A DNA stretch of 64,000 nt from Thelephora terrestris. Lineage: Eukaryota > Basidiomycota > Agaricomycetes > Thelephorales > Thelephoraceae. The translations under genes and the position numbers were made by a program. The stretch spans positions 806,001 to 870,000 of the forward strand of contig WIUZ02000013.1 of assembly GCA_015956445.1 (NCBI GenBank), in the 5' to 3' direction. The notes beneath the pieces were generated by a model. The model did not search any database. It was given only the letters and a program-made list of their open reading frames with translations, and was not told the DNA's origin. Positions 23,856 to 32,943 of this stretch are shown piece after piece. How positions within the stretch are numbered: the first letter of the stretch is position 1; each line of letters starts with the position of its first letter.

Positions 23856-26705
23856 TTACAAAAACTCACCACTTGAGTCTGTTGCTACAGCAGTAGCCCG
23901 ACTTTCCATTTCTTCTTCAATAGCCTGTATGAGAAGCCCGACATCCCCTAGTTTCGTTGCCGCCCCAAGCTTCTCAAAGATCTCCTTTGCGCCCAAAGCT
24001 TCGGACATTGCGTCCTCGAGCCTGTCTTGTCTATACCAAATCCAACCTTGCATCTCCATCACATTACCAAGACACAATTTGTCATCGACCGCGTGGAGCT
24101 TGGCTTGCGTAATATGGGATTGCGCGTCGTCGAGCTTATCTTCAAAGTAGAACAGCTCGGACATGGAGTGATGAATCCAAAAGATCTGATTGTGCCATTC
24201 GAAACGGGATGCGATTCCGAGTGCCACCTCGAAATTCTGAACCGCCTTCTCCCGCTCGCCTTTGCCGCCATATATTTCGCCAAGGATTCGATGAGATCGA
24301 CAGATATCGAATTCTTGGTCTTTCTCCCAGAGATTGATGGCGCCAGATATCGCATCTTCTGCCGCGTCGAGTTGATTGTTCTCGAGCAACAGAAGAGCGA
24401 GGGTTTCCAAACACATCGCTCGGTCCCAAGTGCCACCAACCCTTTCCATAATTTCCAATGCTTCCTTCGCTTCTCGTATCCCTTCCTCAAAGAGGCTAAG
24501 CATTCGATTCGCATCAGAGAGTTCCCGCAGCGTTAAAGCAACCTCAAAGTCGTTCCCTTCTGTTCTACGGAGTGCTAAGAGGCGAAGAAGAAGAGATTTT
24601 TGTTCCGTATTGTTCCCCATCGACTCAAACAATCGCGAGAGCCAGAATAAGCACTCGGGCTTGGAGGGATGGTCGTCCGGAAGCTGCTCCACTTTTGACC
24701 TTAGTATTGTTTGCCGCATTTTGTGCCAATAGAGGTGGTTCATAAAGTTGGCACAGGCGTCCCAAATGACTTTTGAGTTTGCATCGACGAATGTGAAGGC
24801 GTCCAGCAGGTGTTCAACATTCACATCCTCCGAGATGACCCATGTCGATTCTTGAAATGTAGGCGTGTCAGGATCAATAACAAACGATAACCGGGTGAGG
24901 TAGAGATCCTTGGTTGCGCAGAGGTGCGTGGATTGTGTTAGATCCGTGGGACGAAGATAGTCTCGGAGGGGGGCGAGCATTGTGACGAAACTGCCGCTGC
25001 GATATGCGAGGGAGAGGATACATAACTTGTCGAAGATGGTGTTGATGTCGGGGATGGATGGAAACAACCAGCGAAAGTTTTTCTCGTCGACACCTTGCGG
25101 GAAAAACGCAACAATTCCGAGAAGCCCTCGGGCGTCAGGGCCAAGTGCCCTAAACATTGGGGAGGCGAGTGAGAGTTCGATTGTGACCGCAAGGCTATCG
25201 TCATGCTCCGTCTGAAGCACACCCGTTTGACGTCGCTCCCACTCTCCTGCCAGTCGACTGTTATCCCACTGGTTTTGTTGTGCAACAGTCGCTAGCAACG
25301 TAATCGAGAGCGGGTGGTAGTCTAGCTGGCACAGGATGTCGTTGATCCTATCCGATCGTCCGCCGTGCTCGTAGATCCCATAGAACGTGTTGCGAGCGGC
25401 CTCCATCGACAGCGTTGGGACTTTTATGGCTTTGCAATCGGGGGGGACGGTGGTGATGCGGGAAGTGATCACGAGGCATATGTTTGCGAATTGGCCTAAT
25501 TCCTTCACCACACCATAGATCTCCTTCCCATCGGTTCCCCGCGGGTCGAGAATCGATTCCGCGTTGTCGAGGACTATCAGCATTTCTTCTGAAGATAGGC
25601 ATGATCGGAGAGGATCCAGGTCCTCGGGATTCTCGACGCCAGCACCGATCACCCGTGAGAGTCGACGAAGGAAGTTGGACCGGGAAGGTGGAAACTTGTC
25701 GCAGCGGATAAAGCGTCGGTTCTCCCCAAACCGTTCTTTCATGCGGTCGTGGTGGAGAGCGGCGAGCGCAACCGATGTTTTCCCAATCCCGCCGGGGCCA
25801 ATGAGAGCCATGGGATTCAGGGCGTCGGCGAGACCGACGATCTGTTCAATCAACCCATCGCGACCAAAACAGGCCCTTGGTCGAGGGGGAGGCGATTCTC
25901 CTAGAGGTGTGCTGCTCAAACGTAAGACCGTGGACCCCTCTAACGCCAGTGTGCACTGACCTTGCCTGGGTCTAAAGGGTCGTCAGTGCTTCGTCGTTGA
26001 TGGATAGGAATTCGTGCTTACGGATCGGCCGTCGGTGCCTCTCAGAACTGCGCGGACATCATGACGAATGTCCACAAGTACCACGTGGTTATTAATTGAA
26101 AACTCGGCCTAAAACAAAAGCTCTCAGTGATCGCCAGAACGGGGCCGCCTGGACTCACGTTGAAGATATGGAGAATCCTATCGAAGTCCCGCCCCCAACC
26201 CGCGATTGCCGCTTGATCGGCTTTCGAATGGAAGAAACGCGAGACCGCATTTCGTTCGCCCTGCTTCACAATCTTGTTCCGGATCGCCTCCACGGTCCTG
26301 TGATTGAAACGACAATTAGTAGGTCACTCGAAGCATGCGTTACCGGTCAAACTCACGTTGTCAGTTTCTCGATTGCCGTGAGCACAGACTTGTTGAGGTC
26401 ATCTGTTTGTCTCTCGTTCAACCCCCGCTCAAGAACTTGACACACGTGGGCGCAGGATAGCCCAAGCTCGACGTAGTCCTGTTCGTTGGCCATCAAATCC
26501 TAGATTACCGTGAATCGTCAGGTCATCATTGCAGACTGAGGGAACGTACTCTAATCATAGCAAGGAGAATGCTGGCGACGCCGAAGACGGCCTTGGCTGG
26601 CGTGATGCTCGAGATCTCCTTCGCGAGATTGAGAACTTCGATAGCGACGTTCAGTGAGGAAAGTGCTTTTTCCTGCCATTTCTTTTGTCGGGATTTCGTC
26701 GCCAT
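23856..26705 (-). CDS. NLR-like STAND protein (N-terminal helical domain, NB-ARC, TPR), copy 1
   Basis: Six exons on the minus strand, 26705-26550, 26499-26357, 26297-26159, 26108-26022, 25971-25961 and 25911-23856, give 863 residues. Residues 1-165 form an all-helical domain (LNVAIEVLNLAKEISSITPA and later NEQDYVELGLSCAHVCQVLE), in the position where fungal NLRs carry HeLo or Goodbye-type effector domains. The NB-ARC follows, with P-loop GPGGIGKTS near 217, Walker B MLIVLDN near 290, CLVITSRIT, and YHPLSITLLA as the GLPL-like motif. The C-terminal 270 residues hold about five to six TPR units (LGEIYGGKGEREKAVQNFEVA). Such proteins are intracellular sensors that oligomerise after ligand binding; in fungi they are tied to non-self recognition and cell death. 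A one-codon acceptor ambiguity exists at exon 6 (25914 or 25911). A consensus donor (G|GTGAGT) sits just before the stop, so the very C-terminus is uncertain. Class I 5' end, alpha 3' end. Confidence 0.87.
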
Positions 26706-27636
26706 CGTGGTAGCTGCAAGGAGAGGGTGAGGAACAAAGGCCGCAAGGAAAAGTCCGAGTCCTAGGACAGATGCGCGTTCGTTCGATTCGATTCGATACT
26801 TCCTGTGCGGGCATAGCCATTTGATGGGGAGGACTATATTCCGGCTCGTTGCGTTCCGATTTCCACCACGTCTTTACATCGTTTTTGATGGTATTCAGGC
26901 TCGGCATCTCGGCCTGACACAAGATACCTGAGCTAGCACTATACCCTTCGGAAACAAGGACGACGACGTTGCTCTGGCGCGGGATGTTAGCGACCCACAG
27001 GCTGAAAATCAAAGCACATACACCACCACTCCAGATGCCCGTCGTTGAGTGAAGTTCAAGACCGGAAAGCCAACTGGTGACCTGTAACGTGCAGGAATTT
27101 ATCGCGTACTCGTGGATACTTCATAGGTGTGTGTAGGTGTGTCATGTCGGGTCAAGTCAGAAGGAAATGAGCACTTGTTTTCGGCATTTAGGCTTCGAAT
27201 CTGGACGGAGTGGGAAGCGCTGCTTCATGAAGGCGTCACGTTGGTGAGAGGACCACTGCAGGTCGATCGTCGATCATTAAGGAGTTTCTAGGCACGAACT
27301 ACCACCTAGATACCTGTCGTTACACAACGGACCGCTCGCTGGAGATAATATCAACAGCAGCGACGATTTACCAAGACCACTCCGACCGCCCGTACCCCGG
27401 TTGCAGCCTCACGCTTATCGCTGGCGATCGTCGAATCCATCCATATCCAGCACCACTCTTACTAGACCAAATGGCCAAACTTGGTGCGTAGTCACAATTT
27501 GCCGGAGTCCTGAAATTGCTAAGCGAGTCGAACAGCGCAGTTGCTACGGTTATTTGGCCGAAGGACTGGACCCCTCGTCGGCGTCGCGCCTCGTGTCGAC
27601 CTGAACCGGATTTGCGCTGCGATTCAGTATGGGTGT
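26706..27636. promoter_or_regulatory. Shared divergent promoter region of NLR1 and F-box gene, class I flank (copy 1)
   Basis: About 930 bases between divergent starts. Most of it is repeated with high identity at 54233-55140 in front of NLR4, including GCAACAGCGCAG-like and AGACCAAATGGCCAAACTTG blocks. The conserved ATGGCCAAACTTG followed by a GTGCGT donor-like site near 27471 could be a small upstream exon of the F-box gene. The frame does not connect to the F-box, so I left it out. Confidence 0.5.
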
Positions 27637-28879
27637 ATGGGTTTGCCCCGAGAACTCGTCGACTACATCACGAGTATGCTTCGCGACGACTTTCGAGCCC
27701 TCACAGCCTGTTCGTTGACCTGCAAAGCGATGTTCGCTTCGACTCGACCCTTCATCCATGCGACGTTACGTCTGACACAACGGAACAATGAAAGTATTCT
27801 CACTCTCAGAGAGAGAAATCAACTCCGCCGAAAATCGGGCCATCGTGAAATTCGCTTCTTGTCTTACATGGGTGAACATGGCTTCTTCCGATACACTCGA
27901 CATGTCGAAATCCGTGATCCCACCCTTACTCCAGACAACATCCTATCCCACCTCCACCACCTGAAATCTCTAAACCAGATACACACCCTCACTTTCTGCT
28001 TCTATGACGCTGTCAAATGGGCAACTCACTACAAAACCTGTTTCACCCACTTCTATTCAACTCTTACCTCGCTCGCGCTCATCTGCCCTTCCGGTCCTTA
28101 TCGGGCTCTCATGCAGTTCGCTCTACAGTTCCCAAAGCTCGAAAACTTGAGCATTGAGTGGTCACGGGTGACAGAGATGGTGGGTCCGGCCACTGCCATC
28201 GTCGATCAATCTCCACCATTATGCGGCCACCTCAGGTTGGTTGGCCATGTTACCACGTCCAGTTGGCCGGGCTCGGTGGACCTCGCTTATTGGCTCCCGT
28301 CCGGCTTCAACTTCCGATCGGTCGAACTCGACGTCTTTTGGGGGAATCGTGTTCAGCAAATACTACAATCGTGTGCACATACCCTTGAGGACCTTACCAT
28401 CGTAATTGACAATTTTGGTACGCATAGACTCTCCTCCCCACTATCTCCCTTCAAAGCGTGATCGCCTGTTTTTTCACCCTACAGGACACTATCAGTCGGA
28501 GGGACTAAGATTAGCAGAACTCACAGTCCTCCGCCGATTAACTCTCCGCATGACCTTCACTCAGGTGTCCACCTTCATCCCGAATACTCTCCAAACAGCG
28601 TTCGATATCACGCCTCCACTCTTCCGCAAGCTCGTTTTCGAAATAGATGGACTTCCCTGTCCCTCGGAGCACTGGGGACACTGGGGCGGGACCGACTACT
28701 TTCTTGAACGGCGATTTGCCAAACACGGAGATTTTAGGTTGATCATCCGGACCAGCGTACTTGATGATCCAGAGACCTTCCAAGAACACGTGAAAGGGGC
28801 CTTTCCGTTGTTGACGAGGAGGGGGTGTGTTCATTTTGTAATGTCTTATTCAATTGGGAAGTCTTTGCCAACTCCTTGA
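27637..28879 (+). CDS. F-box-like protein
   Basis: Two exons, 27637-28417 and 28485-28879, join to 1176 nt, or 391 residues. The start MGLPRELVDYI is the first ATG in the frame of the F-box. Residues 3-50 match the basidiomycete F-box pattern: LPRELVDYITSML, then ALTACSLTCKAMFASTRPF, then IHATLRL. The remainder has the spaced Leu pattern of a diverged leucine-rich repeat region (LSHLHHLKSLNQIHTLTF, FPKLENLSIEW, LTVLRRLTLRM). F-box proteins link substrates to SCF ubiquitin ligases via Skp1; the substrate here is unknown. The gene is divergent to NLR1 and was copied with it: a decayed copy lies beside NLR4 at 55.1-56.2 kb. An AATAAA signal follows at 28991. Confidence 0.75.
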
Positions 28880-28990
28880 TTTTTGTCTTCGTCGCTCCCT
28901 GGGTGAGCATGTGGTTTTGTTGTGGTCGCAATGAATTATTCGCACTCGTGCATAGTATATAGTAGGAATGCAGAGATTAAGGATATGTGC

Positions 28991-28996
28991 AATAAA
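28991..28996 (+). terminator. AATAAA polyadenylation-type signal of the F-box gene
   Basis: AATAAA (followed by a second overlapping AATAAA) lies 112 bases past the F-box stop. The same block is preserved near 56251 behind the broken F-box copy. Confidence 0.45.
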
Positions 28997-29425
28997 TAAA
29001 TGTATTCGGCTGACGCCGTGACCGCAAAAGATCTGAGTGTATCGGGCAAAGAACTGTCTGGGCAGGACGAAGAAGTCAATCGGGAGAGTGCAAGACGGTG
29101 GCGATACTCATCGTTATGAACGGACCGGCTGCATCACCAACGAACCGCCCTGCTTTCGGCGGAGTCTTCACGAGACGTCTTGTATGTGCGATGGAGAAGT
29201 GAAACATCATCGATTATACTACTCGCAACCGAATAACGTGCAACTCACGAAAACACGAAAACATCCTGTGCAAGAAAATGGATAACGGGCTCTCTTCACA
29301 TCCAGACCAGGGGAAGATGATCTGACCAGGAACGAAGCGGAGGAGAATCATCTCTACGTACTGCGGAAAATGGGGTCGAAGTCCGGTGCGCACAGAACGC
29401 ACCTATGAGTGTTAAAAACTCGCCT

Positions 29426-30650
29426 TCATTCTACCATCATCCTCTCGGTGTGCAATCCTTCCCCATACGCCATACTCTCGAAAATTACTTGTCGCCAAAG
29501 ACCAATCGTAAATTCAGCGGCCTCTTCCTCCAGGACCTACAGCCTGATGTGTTAGTACGAGAGGTAGGCATTAGCCGTCGTCGGCGTACCGGCTCAAGGC
29601 CCTCGACTAGTTTCTGCGGACCCTTGTGGTCTTTCAAGTGATCCACCACGAACATCACAAGATCGTCATCGTCTAGCTCCCCCAGATGCTTGGTCATCAG
29701 GCGTTTGATCAACGGTTCTAGTTTCCTGTCGATCATGCCCTAGTCCCCTGTCAGTCCAAACGCAATCGACAAACCAGAAGGTAGACTCACATCAGAGAGA
29801 CCATCCCACCTGACCTTACCCTTGAACAGGGCTTCCTTCTCGGTCGGTACACTCGCAGCAAATTTCTCAAGCCTCTCCTTCGCTTTCTCTCCCCCCTCGG
29901 CGGGGTCAAGTTTTACCAACGGTGCTTTCCTCTTTCTGACGCCTTCTTCTTCTTCTTCCTCTGCGCCGAAGACTAACGTCTTCTCCTTCGCGGAAGTTTC
30001 GGTTTTGGCGGTTGGATCCAAATCCAAAGAAACGTTCAGGCGAACGGGAGCGCCGCCATCCAAGAGCCTTCCGTTGCTCCTCCTGAGAAACGTGCGTTCC
30101 GTCCGTTTGTCTAGCGGGGAAGAGCTCTGACTCCTGCCGAAGTTTTTCTGCTTCACTCTCTTCAAAGTCCCGCGGTTCGTTGTCAGCAGATTCTTGTGCG
30201 ACGAGCCTGCAAGTCTGCATCGTACGCCAACGGGGCCTACGAAAATCTGAGCGAATGTTGCATAGAGACGACGGACTTGGTTACGTACCTATCGGTCTAG
30301 AAGAGTTCATCGCCCCCGTCGTCGTCCCAGATGTCAAGGCACGACCGCATTTCGATCCTATCACGGGTCTCGGCCTCCTTTACCGCCCGTTCCCCTGCCA
30401 AAGTACGCTCCAGGGTGTGAATCCTGACACGCTACCAAGGCTCAAAACAACGTTCCCTCTCTGGACGGGAGACAGAAGAGGTGAGAGAAGTGGTTAGTGA
30501 CATTCAACAAGGTGTCAGACGCGCTGCGGGTTAGTAACCATGAAACCCACATCTCTGAACGAGGCCTCCTCGTCTCTCTATTGTGCTTGGTTCCCTTCCG
30601 CCTCCAGTTCCTCGTCGGTTTATTTCGTCTTCCCGGCTAAACTCCTCTCA
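29426..30650 (-). pseudogene. RBM25-like splicing factor fragment (RE-rich plus PWI domain), copy A
   Basis: This covers only the C-terminal part of an RBM25-type U1-associated splicing regulator. On the minus strand a charged RE-rich section appears in shifting frames (TLAGERAVKEAETRDRIEM, then DIWDDD, then SADNEPRDFEESEAEKLR). It is followed by VPTEKEALFKGKVRWDGLSD and a PWI domain (MIDRKLEPLIKRLMTKHLG, then HKGPQKLVEGLEP). The last exon, after an intron ending near 29536, reads LEEEAAEFTIGLWRQVIFES and ends MMVE with a stop at 29426-29428. The RRM half is absent and the RE region has stops (for example after DELF) and frameshifts, so this is a pseudogene fragment. The PWI end is well kept, which suggests recent decay. 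A second copy is at 44.4-45.5 kb. Confidence 0.75.
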
Positions 30651-30774
30651 CGTACAGAGCTCTCGCCAGCCTTGAAAAACCCAACCGGATTATGGTAAAA
30701 CTGTGGCCCCTTGGCGTTTCACTCGAAGCGATCCACCGAATAGAAAAAATGGCGACGTGCCTGCAAGCCATTCG

Positions 30775-32342
30775 TACATCCCTTCGTTTCATGCCCACCC
30801 TGCATGCAACTGGCTTACGAAGAGATCCCTCGACAGTGTCGAACTGCACGAGGAAAGAGGACTCATGTAGCCAGGGGAGGCAAGGGGAGGCACAGGTAAG
30901 ACTTACGCGTTTCTTGGGCTCCTCGAGAAAGAATGTATAGCGACGGAAGAGGGTGACGATGAAGATCCATAGCTCCACGTTCGGGAGGTTCTTACATACA
31001 CACGCCCTATATACCAGCAACAAATGAGTCCGGTCAGGCTCATCGGCGGGCGACACGAAACCTGAGCTGTTTCGCTGACCTGGGACCATATGAGAACGAG
31101 TTGAAAGACCTCTGTATTCCAGCCTTATCTTGCTTGAACCACTTTTCGGGTCTAAACGCCTCTTCATCCTCTCCCCAAATTCCGGGCTCCCGATGGATAG
31201 TGTGACTCGATACGCTCCGGAAAGAACTTGCCCGAGACGTTCAACCCACCCTCGGGGACGATGCACGGGAGACCCAAGGAAGAGGTGGAGTGCAGCCCGA
31301 GGGCTTCGTTGACGACGGCTTCAAGATAAGACAGCCGCTTGATGATTTCGGACGATGCGATCCGGTCGTCCTCGTGTCCGAGAGCTTGGTCAAGCTCGGC
31401 TTGAAGTTTGGATGGATTCAAGGCGAGGTGGTAGGTGATAGCGCAGGAGGAGCTAGAAATTCGATTAGGTACATTGTGCGTGCAAGACATTAAGGCTGAA
31501 AATCTCACGAAGGTGGTGTCTGAGCCAGCGATGAGTCGAGCGAGAGCCTCGACGGTGAGTTCTGGGCATCCTGTAGGCTTTAAACCACGCGATCCGAAGG
31601 GGACTTGAGACGCTTGCAGACGGCAACGATGGCGATCCCAGCCGATTTCACAGTCGAAACCCTTCCCTTGCGACACCAGGGGTGGAATTTCTTCGAAAGC
31701 GGTCGAACCCACAGAGGGAGAACACCCATTGAGGCGGAATACTACCCGTGTTCGTATAAAATTTGGACGGTGGGGAAGTACTCGACGTCAACTTCCGCTT
31801 CCTGGTTTCCGTAGGCGGCCATCGGGTTAGCTTGGGATTTGCCTGCGGGGATTGCGTCATTTGCCACCTTGAGCATGTCGAAGGGCGATTCGAAGGCGAG
31901 GTCACCGATGACATCAAACGCGAGGTAGTTGTACCCTACAAATGGTGAGCTAACTGCGCCTCTACGAAGTCTGGACTTCATGGAGAGCCAACTCACATGG
32001 GAAGTAATCATACCGAACAAACCCCTCCTTTCCAAACCATCCGTCACCTTCATCGTCCGAAAGACCCTTCTTTCCACCTCCGGCAAGTTTGCCTGAGCAG
32101 TTCCCCAATTTGCAGACGAATGTCGGGCTCAAACTCGAGCACGCTCTCTTGAGAAAAGATGTGAGAGACGATCTTGCGCTTTCTCGCGTGATCGGATTGG
32201 TTGCGGGTGTCGAAAGGCCTCTGTGGACGCGTTGTAGAAGGTGCTCTTCAGCGTTCCGTTCTCATGGGCGCAAGCGACTTTGAGGGTGTGTGGGTCCGCG
32301 ATTGACGCGTCGTTTGGGGCAACTTGTACGAAGGGCTCTGTA
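30775..32342 (-). pseudogene. CYP53-like P450 pseudogene, copy A
   Basis: Decayed copy of the P450 at 18.8-20.8 kb. Homologous pieces run in order on the minus strand: a degraded exon 2, then NYLAFDVIGDLAFESPFDML, AEVDVEYFPTVQ, AGSDTT, LSYLEAVVNEALGLHSTSS and GRAYVC-type heme-loop remains. Frame breaks are many. The ExxR is lost (EALG for EALR), and the heme loop reads ACVCKNLPN instead of ACVGKNLAN. The original stop is read through. Exon 1 is missing: at the exon 2 splice acceptor the sequence switches to a trehalase tail (32342/32343). Copy B at 45.7-47.2 kb has the same junction and the same heme-loop change, so these arose before the copy was duplicated. Confidence 0.85.
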
Positions 32343-32480
32343 GCGCTGATAATATGCTTTCAAACCTTTGTGGATGCTTGAGAAGTTCTTTAACCTCGAT
32401 TACCACTCCCAGTGTTGAGTTATCAACGGTGATGTGGTCCTCGCGACTGCGGTCAGCCGGGTGATGTTTTGGTGAGGTTG
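32343..32480 (+). pseudogene. GH37 trehalase tail fragment, fused to P450 copy A
   Basis: Short piece equivalent to the last exon region of trehalase (the VFENFSNLDID-like and GGEYT region), heavily reduced. It begins exactly at the P450 splice acceptor and leads into the class alpha flank of NLR2. Confidence 0.5.
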
Positions 32481-32659
32481 AGACAATGGAAAAGATGAAG
32501 GTGTGATTGGAGAGCATCGGACTACTTAGGTCCCAGCACGGAAGTTGTGTAATCGTGACTTCGCATCGTAATACTGGCGTTGAAATATCACCACTATGCG
32601 CGCCCCTGAATGACACTAAGGAGACATGAAGATGAGAGGAGTCCGGAAGTGCCGAGCAC

Positions 32660-32943
32660 CCATAACACTCGCATCTTCAAGTTTTCGGAATCTCTTGCCA
32701 TCAATGTTATGTGATTGACATTCCATACGTCTCAAAAGATACAAACGAAAAGAAAAACAGACACAAAGTGGAAGAAATGGGGTTTGTCGACGCGGGATAA
32801 AGAGGTGCGGGACGACGAAGTCGACAATGGATTACAGGACAATGCGTGGGTACGGTAGGTCTACACCAGTATGGTAGGGAACATCGGAAGAGAGTGTTCG
32901 GGAATGAGTTATTCCTCTGGATTACCTGCACGCAAAGGGAGAA
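32660..32943. repeat. Downstream flank, class alpha (copy 2)
   Basis: Nearly identical to 23590-23855, with only scattered substitutions and a small deletion. It is the 3' flank of NLR2. Confidence 0.75.
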
